Source of the DNA: a virus
IMG/VR virus record: IMGVR_UViG_3300035698_011344
Span: 1-27,404 of that record
Length of the DNA stretch: 27,404 nt
Reading direction: 5' to 3' (one strand)
Shown: piece after piece, positions 6,994 to 15,285 of the stretch
How positions within the stretch are numbered: the stretch's first letter is position 1
Layout: each line of letters opens with the position of its first letter
Notes under the pieces: generated by a model
What the model saw: only the letters and a program-made list of their open reading frames with translations
Told to the model about the DNA's origin: nothing
Database searches by the model: none
Translations under genes and position numbers: made by a program

Positions 6994-7854
6994 ATGTCTC
7001 TTAGCGGTGAAGAGATCGTTAGCAACATCGAAACATACGGAACGCCCGAAGCGCCCGAGGCCCAAGCTACGCCTGAGGCCGCCCCTGAACCGGCTGCCAC
7101 AGCTCCCACGCCAGCCCCGAGACTGTTAAAGTACTCGGCCCTAGGCAAGGAGATCGAAGAGCCTGAGGACATGGTTCTAAAGCGTGCGTCGATGGGTTAC
7201 GACTACGCCCAAAAAATGGAGGCTTTTAAAAAAGATCAAGGCGAGTGGCAAGCTAAGATCGAGCGCGCCGAAGCCTTAGAGGGTAAGTGGAAACCTTACG
7301 ACGAGTATGCCCAACAAAACCCTGACTGGTATCAACACTGGTCGGACGCTTGGGCTAACAAGGGTATGCAACCGAACGGCCAAGAGTCTACCTCTGCGCT
7401 ACCGCCAGGTATCCAAGAGAAACTCGGGCAGTTCGACCAATTTATGTCCGAGCAGCAAGAGCGCGAGGCCAGCACGAAGGCTGCACGGGAAGACGAGGAG
7501 CTCACAGGTCAGATAAAGTCCATCCAGGAGAAATACCCGGATATAGACTTTAAGGCCACCGATCCTGAGACTGGAAACTCTTTAGAGAGAAAGGTTATCG
7601 ACCACGCGATTAAGTTCAATATCCCGTCGTTCGATATCGCCTTTCGAGATTTCTACCATGACTCTTTGATCACCCGCGCCAGTGAGCGCGCAAAGGAAGA
7701 CGCGACCAAACAGCGACAAGAGTTAGCTAAGAAAGGGATTATCGGCACTAGTTCGACTCCCCAAGCGAGCCCTAAACCGCCAGCGGACGTATCGAAACGT
7801 AGTTGGCAGGAACTCGACGAGCTCGCGTTTCAGTCGCTTGGAATTAAAAACTAA
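6994..7854 (+). CDS. Scaffolding protein
   Basis: The product is a 286-residue charged, mostly helical protein with a Pro/Ala/Glu-rich N-terminus (about residues 15-42), then a Lys/Glu-rich helical body and a basic/polar C-terminus (PKPPADVSKRSWQELDEL). Composition, length and place immediately before the major capsid gene match podovirus scaffolds, which direct prohead assembly and leave before packaging. AGAGG is eight bases before the ATG. No protease gene was seen nearby, so exit without cleavage is possible. Confidence 0.82.
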   Translation: MSLSGEEIVSNIETYGTPEAPEAQATPEAAPEPAATAPTPAPRLLKYSALGKEIEEPEDMVLKRASMGYDYAQKMEAFKKDQGEWQAKIERAEALEGKWKPYDEYAQQNPDWYQHWSDAWANKGMQPNGQESTSALPPGIQEKLGQFDQFMSEQQEREASTKAAREDEELTGQIKSIQEKYPDIDFKATDPETGNSLERKVIDHAIKFNIPSFDIAFRDFYHDSLITRASERAKEDATKQRQELAKKGIIGTSSTPQASPKPPADVSKRSWQELDELAFQSLGIKN

Positions 7855-7876
7855 TTATCAAGGGAGGGCCTAACCA

Positions 7877-8800
7877 ATGGCGCTTACTATCGACCAGCTA
7901 AATGCGGTCACACAAGACTATTACGTTAAGAAACTACACGATAACGTTTTCGACTCGAACGCTTACCTTCAGCGCTTGCGCAAGGGTGGCCACTACACGT
8001 CAGTAGCCGGAGGCACGAAGATTCGTGTTCCTTTGAACTACGCGACCACTAGTGCAGCGGGATGGTTTGACGGTGCCGACACTCTCGACACGACCGATAA
8101 CGACAACATCACTGCGGCCGAGTATGACTGGAAGTCGTTCTATGCGAACGTAACCATCTCCAAAAAAGATGAGTTAATGAACTCAGGCGCTCAGCAAGTG
8201 CTAAGCCTCGTTCGCTCTAAGATGCAAATCGCAGAGAAGACGCTCAAGGACACTTTGGGTACGGGCCTTTATTCAAACGGCACTACTGCTAAGTCTATTA
8301 TCGGCCTTCGAGATATCGTGGCCGTTGACCAGACTGTTGGTGGGATTAGCCAGACGCTTAACTCTTGGTGGCAGGCAAACGTTGATTCAACAACGACTAC
8401 CCTGACTATCTCTGCAATGAACGCCGTCTATGAGGATTGCGTTGTTGACAGCGAAAAGCCAAGTGTCGCCCTAACGACTCGCACACTCTATAACAGCTAC
8501 TACGCCCTCCTACAGCCACAACAACGGTTTATGGATGAAAGCACTGCTAAGGGTGGGTTTCAGTCACTGATGTTTAACGGCGTGCCAGTTATCGCTGATT
8601 CACATTGCCCGGCTAATCACATGTTTTTCGTTAACGAAGCGCACGCACCGTTGTTCTACCACCCGGATCGCAACATCAAGATGATGCCTTGGCAGGAGCC
8701 GATTAACCAAGAGGTTAAGGTATCGCGGGTTTTATGGATGGGCGCTTTCGGCTCTTCTAACAACAGATTGCACGGCGCTCTAACAGCGACGACTAGCTAA
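7877..8800 (+). CDS. Major capsid protein
   Basis: The product has 307 residues, with the strongest ribosome site of the head genes (AGGGAGG, about nine bases from ATG). It has an HK97-like pattern: an N-terminal helix (MALTIDQLNAVTQDYYVKKL), a beta stretch with TKIRVPLNY, the long helix region QQVLSLVRSKMQIAEKTLKD and an A-domain-like C-terminus ending near VSRVLWMGAFGSSNNRLHG. Position after scaffold supports the call. The middle is rich in surface-type Ser/Thr/Asn stretches (QTLNSWWQANVDSTTTTLTI), relevant because a Maf-type glycosyltransferase lies two genes downstream. Confidence 0.9.
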   Translation: MALTIDQLNAVTQDYYVKKLHDNVFDSNAYLQRLRKGGHYTSVAGGTKIRVPLNYATTSAAGWFDGADTLDTTDNDNITAAEYDWKSFYANVTISKKDELMNSGAQQVLSLVRSKMQIAEKTLKDTLGTGLYSNGTTAKSIIGLRDIVAVDQTVGGISQTLNSWWQANVDSTTTTLTISAMNAVYEDCVVDSEKPSVALTTRTLYNSYYALLQPQQRFMDESTAKGGFQSLMFNGVPVIADSHCPANHMFFVNEAHAPLFYHPDRNIKMMPWQEPINQEVKVSRVLWMGAFGSSNNRLHGALTATTS

Positions 8801-8817
8801 CCATAAGGATTAAAACT

Positions 8818-9291
8818 ATGTCTTTTCAAAGTGTAGCGCCCATAGGTTTCTATGGAAAATCACACGTAACGGACGCACTCGGTGGCAACCACCCTGAAGT
8901 TGGAACTCGAAAGGGTTTTGATGGAGAAGAGTACGTTTGGGTTTATAACGACGGTGGCGCGCAGATCCAGCCAAGCTATGCAGCAACAGTTGTTGCTAAC
9001 AGCGGCATGTCTGTAACCATCAGCTCGACAACTTCTAGCGACTTTTTGGTAGGTGTTTGTAAGCACTCCACCATCACAACCGCTGCTTACGGTTGGTTGT
9101 TGACCAAGGGGTTCGCAACCGTTGAGATGGAAGCGGATAACTCTTGTGTAACTGGCGGTCTGTTGACTGTCGCTGCTAACGGCGAGTTTGCACTCAAGAG
9201 CAACTCTACCGGCTACCCAGCTCCGGCTGTTGGTAAAGCAGTAGGGTCCATCGCTTCCGGCGCGTCTGGCAGTGCTTTTATTAACGTCTAA
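8818..9291 (+). CDS. Capsid decoration/head protein
   Basis: The product has 157 residues, beta-rich, Gly/Ser/Thr-rich and without cysteine clusters. It has the pattern common in phage head decoration proteins: KGFDGEEYVWVYNDGG, a Ser/Thr-rich hydrophobic stretch (SGMSVTISSTTSSDFLVGV) and a repeated TKGFATVEM / GKAVGSIASG turn. AAGGA lies eight bases before the ATG. It sits between the capsid gene and the Maf-like gene and is a reasonable candidate acceptor for glycosylation. The exact family was not identified. Confidence 0.72.
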   Translation: MSFQSVAPIGFYGKSHVTDALGGNHPEVGTRKGFDGEEYVWVYNDGGAQIQPSYAATVVANSGMSVTISSTTSSDFLVGVCKHSTITTAAYGWLLTKGFATVEMEADNSCVTGGLLTVAANGEFALKSNSTGYPAPAVGKAVGSIASGASGSAFINV

Positions 9292-9302
9292 AGGTTTATT
9301 TT

Positions 9303-10313
9303 ATGCCCCGAACGAGAGAAATAGTTTGCGAGTATCAACCGTACGTGTTCGATCCACCCGTTGCGAAAAACGACCTGTATAAGCAGGCTTGTACGAACGA
9401 CGGCAACACGGTCGAACGCTGGCGAGATCCTTGGATAGCAAACGTGCGTGCGAACAAGGAGCGTTTTGGCTCATTCGCCGATAACTCTGTCGGCTCGCTA
9501 TTTGGCCAGTACTTACACCGGCCGATAATCATAGCGGGCTCGGGGCCTAGCCTTAAGTACAATGTCGACACCCTTAAACACCGTGGCGAGGTCCCACTCG
9601 TTAGTTGCCTTCATAACTTTCACTTTATGGAAGATCATGACGCTAGAGTCGATTACTACGTCACCCTAGATGCGGGGGAGATCACTGTAGAAGAAGTTTC
9701 AGAGGGCGGCGATCCCGATAAGGACTATTGGGCTATAACGAAGGATCGCACCTTGCTTGCTTTTATTGGTACGCATCCATCGCTTCTCGAGAAGTGGCAG
9801 GGGAGGGTGTTGTTTTTTAACGCACCCGTACCTGACGATACGTACCAAAAAGAGGTTAACGAGATCGAGCCGTTCAATGTTTACGTCTCTAACGGCGGGA
9901 ACGTGTTCGGCTCTTGTCTTTATATCTCAAGAGCTATCCTGGGGTCTCCCACGGTTATTTTCGTTGGCGCTGATTTTTCGTTTGGCTACGATAAGCGCTT
10001 TCACGGGTGGGGGTCGAAGTACGACGCTAAGATGGGCCGCGTGGTTCCCTTAACCGACGTATTCGGCAACCGTGTTGCGACATGGCCTAGTTACGCTGGC
10101 TTTAAAGCTTGGTTTGATTGGGTGTCTTTAAACGTACCGGGAACCTATATTAACTGCTCCGAAGGCGGGTGTTTAGGCTCTTACCCTCACGGCAATCTGT
10201 CGTCTATTCGGCAGATGGATCTTGAGGAGTGTCTGGACATGTTCCACCAAAAAGCAGAGATCAAAGCACAGTGCGAGGACCCTTCGCAGGAGTCTCGCTT
10301 TATCATGTTTTAA
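9303..10313 (+). CDS. Maf-like/DUF115 (MptE-like fold) putative virion glycosyltransferase
   Basis: The product has 336 residues. Family signatures are RPIIIAGSGPSL (73-84), the nucleotide-binding loop of DUF115/Maf proteins, YVTLDAGE, VSNGGNVFGSCLYISRAILG, TVIFVGADFSFG and, near the end, YAGFKAWFDW followed by YINCSEGG. In Campylobacter, Aeromonas and some Gram-positives, Maf proteins of this family transfer CMP-activated pseudaminic, legionaminic or sialic acids to Ser/Thr of flagellin. Here it lies directly after the decoration protein, with AAAGG upstream. Other members of the fold are 6-hydroxymethylpterin diphosphokinases (MptE), but no pterin gene is present and five sugar genes are. 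Transfer to a virion protein is inferred from context. Confidence 0.75.
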   Translation: MPRTREIVCEYQPYVFDPPVAKNDLYKQACTNDGNTVERWRDPWIANVRANKERFGSFADNSVGSLFGQYLHRPIIIAGSGPSLKYNVDTLKHRGEVPLVSCLHNFHFMEDHDARVDYYVTLDAGEITVEEVSEGGDPDKDYWAITKDRTLLAFIGTHPSLLEKWQGRVLFFNAPVPDDTYQKEVNEIEPFNVYVSNGGNVFGSCLYISRAILGSPTVIFVGADFSFGYDKRFHGWGSKYDAKMGRVVPLTDVFGNRVATWPSYAGFKAWFDWVSLNVPGTYINCSEGGCLGSYPHGNLSSIRQMDLEECLDMFHQKAEIKAQCEDPSQESRFIMF

Positions 10314-10330
10314 TAAGGAGATTAAACGTT

Positions 10331-10597
10331 ATGGCGTTTACAGTTAGTCGCAAACATACGACGTTTGGTAACCAAAAAGTAGTGCTCATGGATGTTACTA
10401 CAGACGGTGCCGAAGATAACATTGACTCAGGCGTAGACGTTATTGACGCGTTTGCTATTGGAACGAAGTCTATAGCCACGTCCGCTTTCTCGCTGAAGCC
10501 AAACACTGACAGCTCGGGAGTTGTTTCTAAGGGAACGATTGGCGCTAGCGGTATGGCATCGGGTGACACTTTCTTTCTTACTATTTATGGTCGCTAA
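10331..10597 (+). CDS. Small beta-rich phage structural protein
   Basis: The product has 88 residues: an opening MAFTVSRKHTTFGNQKVV, an acidic middle (DGAEDNIDSGVDVIDAF) and a Gly/Ser/Thr-rich C-terminus. TAAGGAG is ten bases before ATG 10331, so upstream in-frame starts inside the Maf-like gene are rejected. Its position between head and connector genes suggests a minor virion protein. It is of a kind often seen after phage capsid genes but has no function I can name. Confidence 0.7.
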   Translation: MAFTVSRKHTTFGNQKVVLMDVTTDGAEDNIDSGVDVIDAFAIGTKSIATSAFSLKPNTDSSGVVSKGTIGASGMASGDTFFLTIYGR

Positions 10598-10624
10598 GAT
10601 TTATTTCTTTAATTGGAGTTTCTT

Positions 10625-11020
10625 ATGAGAGTCAAGGTTTACAACGATAATACGTTTCCTCTAACCGAAGAGTTTAAGGAGGAGCAGATTGTCATTGCAC
10701 CGGGTGGCTATGTCGAGATGGATCGAGGAGAGGCTGTTTTGTTTAAAGGACAGTTTCGACAACCGAAGTTTTTGGCTTCGGGCGTACAAGATCCAACATC
10801 TTTTAAGATGATTAGACTTGAGCCTTTAGCAGACAAGCCCGGCGGGTCAACCTCTTCTGTAAAGAGTGAGATTTCGGCGCGAGACGACGACACTATATGT
10901 CAGGCGTGTGGGTTTCAGGCTAAGTCTAAGTCGGGGCTACTAACCCACATTCGTCACTCGCATCAAGAGACGATGCTAGACGACGACGCCAAAAAGGAAC
11001 TAATAGAGAATGTTGTTTAG
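10625..11020 (+). CDS. Phage protein with C-terminal C2H2 zinc finger
   Basis: The product has 131 residues. Residues 1-70 look like a small beta domain (RVKVYNDNTFPL, IVIAPGGYVEMDRGEAVLFKGQF). Residues 92-113 form a classical C2H2 finger with Cys92, Cys95, His108 and His113 (spacing C-x2-C-x12-H-x4-H), followed by an acidic tail. ATG 10625 has GGAG six bases upstream; an in-frame TTG at 10613 is less likely. A zinc finger in a gene embedded among connector genes is unusual. It might bind DNA at the portal, or regulate, or just stabilise the fold. Confidence 0.75.
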   Translation: MRVKVYNDNTFPLTEEFKEEQIVIAPGGYVEMDRGEAVLFKGQFRQPKFLASGVQDPTSFKMIRLEPLADKPGGSTSSVKSEISARDDDTICQACGFQAKSKSGLLTHIRHSHQETMLDDDAKKELIENVV

Positions 11021-11489
11021 AAAAGATTGCGACAAAAACGACAAGCCTGGTTTGACGTTCAAGGGCCGCTGGTTCATGAGACGCTACGGTTCTTCCCACG
11101 AACTCTTAGAAGAGCTTTCGGGTGAGAACGTTATAACCGAAAACGGGTTAGAGTTTGTTGCATCCTATTTGAGCTCGGGCGCGGCTTCAGCGTCAACATT
11201 CACTATGGCGTACGTGGCAGTGGGTACAGATAGCACCGCAGAGGCTGCTAGCAACACGGCCTTAGGCACCGAGCTTGCTCGGACGACGGGAACGGTATCG
11301 TATGTATCAAACGCGATGTATCGGGTTACGGCAACATTTGTTGCGGGAGCTGGCACAGGAGCGATTGTCGAGTACGGGCTTTTCTCTTCGAGTACTGGGG
11401 GGACGATGTTCTCTCGAGATACCGAGGCGGCTATCAACAAGGGGGCGGGAGATTCTCTCGTCGTCCAGACGGATATCACCTTAGCCTAA
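11010..11489 (+). CDS. Beta-rich virion protein, unknown
   Basis: The product has 159 residues with a short basic N-terminus, then a beta-rich Ala/Ser/Thr/Gly body with AVGTDSTAEAASNTALGTEL, YRVTATF and VEYGLFSS. This TALGTEL-type arrangement recurs in phage tail- or fibre-associated proteins, so a surface or connector role is likely. The ATG at 11010 overlaps the previous gene by 11 bases. I assign no more precise family. Confidence 0.65.
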   Translation: MLFRKDCDKNDKPGLTFKGRWFMRRYGSSHELLEELSGENVITENGLEFVASYLSSGAASASTFTMAYVAVGTDSTAEAASNTALGTELARTTGTVSYVSNAMYRVTATFVAGAGTGAIVEYGLFSSSTGGTMFSRDTEAAINKGAGDSLVVQTDITLA

Positions 11490-11491
11490 GA

Positions 11492-11507
11492 CCTCTAATG
11501 TTAGAGG
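11492..11507 (+). promoter_or_regulatory. Palindrome that can mask a ribosome site
   Basis: CCTCTAA (11492-11498) and TTAGAGG (11501-11507) are perfect inverted copies separated by TG. As RNA this folds into a six-pair stem with loop AUGU. The right arm holds AGAGG, the only ribosome-site-like sequence before the GTG at 11523, although the spacing of about 15 bases is long. Confidence 0.45.
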
Positions 11508-11522
11508 ACGTACAAAAACGTA

Positions 11523-11918
11523 GTGACTGATTTTAGTATTACCATAACGAATCGATTGAACGTTATCGGCGGCGAGCCGGGATCGCAGTGGGGCGCTATG
11601 GTCTGGGGCGTAGACCAGTGGGCCGATACGACCGATTTGGTAACCGAGACGACTAAGATCCTAGATACGGTAACCGTTAGTTTATCAAACACGTTATCTT
11701 CAGTTGCGACTTTCAATAAAGACTTTACCAATGTCGCCACTCTCGGCTCGGACATAGCGGCTATGTATTTGATCGACTCAAACGGCTATTACTACGTATT
11801 CCCACCGAACACTACGGATGCTAACGACCAGGAGGTCGACGGTTTTACGCCGGTCACCCATCCCGCGACGAGCTGGACCGAGATAACAAACCCATCTACG
11901 GATTGGAGTGAAGCTTGA
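11523..11918 (+). CDS. Connector-region protein with WGAMxWG motif
   Basis: The product is 131 residues, starting at GTG. It carries PGSQWGAMVWGVDQW at residues 19-33, a motif that reappears near the C-terminus of the 639-residue protein two genes downstream. The rest is beta-rich and ends in repeats of SWTEITNPSTDWSEA type. Its order before the adaptor and the large propeller-like protein suggests a tail/connector component. The stop overlaps the TTG start of the next gene. Function unknown. Confidence 0.65.
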   Translation: MTDFSITITNRLNVIGGEPGSQWGAMVWGVDQWADTTDLVTETTKILDTVTVSLSNTLSSVATFNKDFTNVATLGSDIAAMYLIDSNGYYYVFPPNTTDANDQEVDGFTPVTHPATSWTEITNPSTDWSEA

Positions 11919-12541
11919 CCCCTTCAGAAATAGAGGCCGCTGCTAAGTCTCGATATAACGCTGACCAAGACGACTTTTTCCCGTCTACTATGTGTATGAA
12001 CTTGATCTATCAGGCGTCGATGGCCCTAGCGGTTGAGACGCATTGTATAGAAAAAACTTTCCAAATCAGCTCGGTAGCCGATCAAAGGGAGTACACAAAA
12101 CCAACGTATGCGATTGGTGTCAGGCGTGTCGAGTACGATGGGCGCAAGATTTGGCCAGCGAGACTAGAGGCTGACCCTAAGACGTCGACAACGGAGTCTA
12201 GTGGCAGGCCGACACATTACGCCGAGTGGGGGAGCGAGGTCATACTGTTTCCTACGCCTGACCAGGCTGGCAAGGTTATAAAGATGTTTACTTACAACGA
12301 GCCTCAACCCGTCTTGTCGACTTCGGTCTTAGAGGCTCCGAGCGAGTACCACCTGGACATGATCGACTTTTTATTGTCGTTCTTTTTCGCTAAGGACAAG
12401 GACCGCCAGATGGCGACTTACCACATGTCGCTTTGGAACGCTGCTGTAGGGCGGATAAAGAGAGACCGGGCCAAGAGAAAACGAGGCGACCAGTTGACGT
12501 CGGTTAAAGATGAGACCGAGCTAGGGCGGCGCTACGTATGA
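11915..12541 (+). CDS. Head-tail adaptor/connector protein
   Basis: The product has 208 residues. Helical N-terminus (TPSEIEAAAKSRYNADQDDF and LIYQASMALAVETHC) followed by a beta domain (SVADQREYTKPTYAIGVRRVEYDGRKIW, VILFPTPDQAGKVIKMFTY split by a turn) and a basic helical tail is the pattern of podovirus adaptors of the P22 gp4/T7 gp11 kind that dock under the portal. The TTG start at 11915 overlaps the preceding stop (TTGA) and has GGAG six to seven bases upstream. The stop overlaps the next ATG. Confidence is moderate because the family is divergent. Confidence 0.7.
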   Translation: MTPSEIEAAAKSRYNADQDDFFPSTMCMNLIYQASMALAVETHCIEKTFQISSVADQREYTKPTYAIGVRRVEYDGRKIWPARLEADPKTSTTESSGRPTHYAEWGSEVILFPTPDQAGKVIKMFTYNEPQPVLSTSVLEAPSEYHLDMIDFLLSFFFAKDKDRQMATYHMSLWNAAVGRIKRDRAKRKRGDQLTSVKDETELGRRYV

Positions 12542-14457
12542 CCTCACCCCACAACAGACGCTATCCGGCTAAGGGACGCGTGCTTTTCGACGCCGGGCTC
12601 AATAATAAGTTCGAGCGCGCTCTTATCGAAGATCATGAGTCACCCGATTGCCAAAACGTTGTATTCGGTAACATGGCCGTAGAGACGAGGGGCGGAAGCG
12701 ATCTGCTCAACTCGGCCTCGGTGGGCTCGTTTGTATGCGATGGTTTATTTACCCGCCATGACGACGCCGGCGACACCCAGACGATGGTTGCTTGGTGGGG
12801 CGGGACTTTGCATACCTATGACGGTGCGTCGACGTTTACGACGGTGCCGTCTTCGGTCTCTATCTTTACGGCAGGCGTGAATGTTACAGCCGCCGAGTAT
12901 GAGAACTATGTTTTTTTTGGTAACGGTAACTCAACTCCTTACAAGTACGGTGGGGGTGGGAATACGTTTACACGTCATGGCGTACCAGCTCCGACCACGT
13001 CTTTAACGGTAGCAACGGCAGCAACGGGCACAGCCCTGACGGGTGAGTTTCAGTATGGCTACACGAACGTTAACTCAAACCTAGTCGAGTCGGATCTTAG
13101 TCCGTTAACGCCGACGTTCACAGCGGCCTCTGAAAACGTAGCGCTAACGACGATAGGCACAGCTCCGGTATCACACGGCGTTAACACGAGAAACCTTTAC
13201 CGGACGGCAAACGGTGGGGCGACTTTCAAGCGCCTGGTATCTATTGCTGACAACTCGACGACGAGCTACGACGACGCTATCTTAGACGCGGCACTAGGCA
13301 CCGACGCCCCGGCAGACCAGGGTGAGCCCCCGGCGTATTCTCGGATTCTGTTCCACCAAGCGCGGATGTTCGTGATCGACGACACGGAACAACTGGTCAA
13401 ATACTCCGAGGTTGGTAACCCGTATGTTTTTAAGGCGACTAGTTTTTTACGTATTGGTGACGCTTCTGGCGACACACCTATTGGTCTCGACATTTTCGAT
13501 AACTCTTTAGTTGTCCTCTGTAGAAATTCGCAGTGGATTGTTTACATGCCATCGGCTACCGATACGGACTGGCGGATCATCAGGGTGAGAGCTCCCTACG
13601 GCACACGGTCACCCTTTGGCTCTTTTAAGTACGATAACAAGGTTATGTTTCCGGCCGTACAGAATGACCGTCTGGTAGGTTTCGCTGCTATTAACGGCGA
13701 TACAATCGACCCTTCGGTATCGTTTCTTACGGTTTCAGCGGCTGGCTCAGAGCTACAATCCGATCGCATTGAGCCTGATATTTTCCAGGTTCAAGACGGC
13801 CAGCTAGCTAAGATTCAATCGATCGTTCATAAGAACAAGGCTTACATCTCGGTTACCTACACTACGGGTGCGACGTCGAATGACCGCATCTATGTGTTTG
13901 ACTTTTCGTTGTCGTCTTCTAATCTTAACAATAAGAACCGAACCAGTTGGGTGCCTTGGACGGGAATTAATGCGTCTCACTTTACTACCTATGCGGGTGA
14001 TCTTTATGCGGCCGACGCTGCTGCAACGGGTCGAGTGTGGAAGTTAAACACGTCGACTTATAACGACAACGGCGCGGCGATTAACAGCTACCTTTGGACT
14101 AAGGAGTTCTCTGGTCTACCGGGTGACGAGCACTTACATAAAGATTTTCGTTTTGCGCAGATATTCTACGAGAAGTCTGGCGCTTACTATATGGGGCTTA
14201 CCTTAAGAACAGATTCTGATTCGGGGTCTGGCGATACGAGTCAAATCGATTTAGACCCTGGCCAATCGGTTTGGGGTGCAATGCGTTGGGGGCTGGAAAA
14301 CTGGGGTGGCGGGCAGTCGGAGTCGGAACTACGTCGATCGATCGCGCCTAAGCGTGGCAAGCGTATCCAGTTTAAGTTTTCTAATCAAAACACCGTGAAT
14401 CAAAAGTTTAAGGTTCTCGGTCTTAACTTTATCTACAACAATAAGGGGCCAAGGTAA
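12538..14457 (+). CDS. Stabilisation/nozzle-like tail protein
   Basis: The product has 639 residues and is almost all beta strand, with repeated blades (SFVCDGLFTRHDDAG, MVAWWGGTLHTYDG, YVFFGNGNSTPYKYGG, FHQARMFVIDDTEQLVKYSE, NSLVVLCRNSQWIVYMPS), a pattern resembling beta-propeller tail proteins such as P22 gp10 or the T7 nozzle. An N-terminal NNKFERALIEDHESPDCQNV is typical of these proteins. A WGAMRWGLENW motif lies near residue 575-590, shared with the gene at 11523. ATG 12538 overlaps the previous stop. Likely the tube below the adaptor through which DNA leaves. Confidence 0.75.
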   Translation: MTSPHNRRYPAKGRVLFDAGLNNKFERALIEDHESPDCQNVVFGNMAVETRGGSDLLNSASVGSFVCDGLFTRHDDAGDTQTMVAWWGGTLHTYDGASTFTTVPSSVSIFTAGVNVTAAEYENYVFFGNGNSTPYKYGGGGNTFTRHGVPAPTTSLTVATAATGTALTGEFQYGYTNVNSNLVESDLSPLTPTFTAASENVALTTIGTAPVSHGVNTRNLYRTANGGATFKRLVSIADNSTTSYDDAILDAALGTDAPADQGEPPAYSRILFHQARMFVIDDTEQLVKYSEVGNPYVFKATSFLRIGDASGDTPIGLDIFDNSLVVLCRNSQWIVYMPSATDTDWRIIRVRAPYGTRSPFGSFKYDNKVMFPAVQNDRLVGFAAINGDTIDPSVSFLTVSAAGSELQSDRIEPDIFQVQDGQLAKIQSIVHKNKAYISVTYTTGATSNDRIYVFDFSLSSSNLNNKNRTSWVPWTGINASHFTTYAGDLYAADAAATGRVWKLNTSTYNDNGAAINSYLWTKEFSGLPGDEHLHKDFRFAQIFYEKSGAYYMGLTLRTDSDSGSGDTSQIDLDPGQSVWGAMRWGLENWGGGQSESELRRSIAPKRGKRIQFKFSNQNTVNQKFKVLGLNFIYNNKGPR

Positions 14458-15272
14458 TGAGTTCTAGTTTACCGAGCTCGTCTATGGAGCGATTTAAAAA
14501 AGCCGAAGACAAGGCCGTCCAACAAACCCGAGCACAAGAGCAGGGGCAGTCAGATGCTTTAAAGCGTCGTTTCGCCGCCCAAGGTCTCCAGGGTTCGGGA
14601 GCGGCTATTAAGACCCAACAGCAACTCGGTAGCGAGACGGCTAAGCGTGTCGATGGCGTAAGGGGTCAGTTTGACGATGCCAGGCAAAACGAAGAGATCC
14701 AACGCGAGTTGATCGATGACCAAAGGAAATTCCAGACGAGCGAGCGGGAGTCGGCACAAGGTTTTGCTTCCGGCGAGACGGCTATGCAGCGTGCCTTTGC
14801 TATGACGGAGGCTGAAAAGCAGCGCGGGTTTGGATCTAGTGAGGCTGAAAAGCAGCGTGGTTTCGCTTCGGGTGAGGCAAAGATTGGCAGAGAGTTTCAG
14901 ACGGGTGAGAGACAAGGTGCTCAGGAGTTCGCGTCCACCCAATCTCTAATCGATCGCAACTTTCAGAGGGTGATCTTTGGCGAGCAGAACAAACAATTTT
15001 ACACACAACTCGAAGAGAACACGCGCCAGTTTAACGAGCAGTTAGAGCTTGATAAGTACGCTACTGAGATCAATAAGCAACTCGCTAACAAACCTCAGAA
15101 GGGCATGCTTGGGGGTCTGCTCGGCGACCTTGGTGTCGACACGGCCGGTGGCTTTGGCGGTCTCACGGGGTCTCTATGGGGCTCTGCTGCAGGCAACATG
15201 ATCTTCCCCGGAGTAGGAGGTATTATTGGTGGAGATATCGGCGGAAGTATCGGGAAAAAACTTGGTTTCTAG
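14457..15272 (+). CDS. Internal virion/ejection protein with 11-residue repeats
   Basis: The product has 271 residues. Gln/Arg/Glu-rich helical sequence fills residues 1-210. Between 86 and 173 there are eight exact 11-residue repeats with Phe at 92, 103, 114, 125, 136, 147, 158 and 169, usually preceded by Gln-Arg-X and followed by a Glu. The C-terminal 55 residues are Gly-rich and hydrophobic (GGLLGDLG, FPGVGGIIGGDIGGSIGKKLGF), able to meet a membrane. Helical plus glycine-zipper architecture after the tail genes fits podovirus ejection proteins that form a channel through the cell envelope. The start overlaps the previous stop. Confidence 0.7.
   Translation: MSSSLPSSSMERFKKAEDKAVQQTRAQEQGQSDALKRRFAAQGLQGSGAAIKTQQQLGSETAKRVDGVRGQFDDARQNEEIQRELIDDQRKFQTSERESAQGFASGETAMQRAFAMTEAEKQRGFGSSEAEKQRGFASGEAKIGREFQTGERQGAQEFASTQSLIDRNFQRVIFGEQNKQFYTQLEENTRQFNEQLELDKYATEINKQLANKPQKGMLGGLLGDLGVDTAGGFGGLTGSLWGSAAGNMIFPGVGGIIGGDIGGSIGKKLGF
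14712..14975 (+). repeat. Eight tandem 11-residue coding repeats
   Basis: These are codons 86-173 of the ejection protein. The period is 33 bases, with a Phe at the seventh residue of each unit and Glu at the eleventh of five or more units. Two central units share AEKQRGF. Hendecad spacing implies a long straight or slightly right-handed helix bundle. Confidence 0.85.
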
Positions 15273-15285
15273 GAGATTTAAATAA

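Noticed and set aside
14559-14942. 127-residue - strand Leu/Arg/Ser-rich frame
   Set aside because: It is a shadow of the repetitive ejection gene and has no independent start context.
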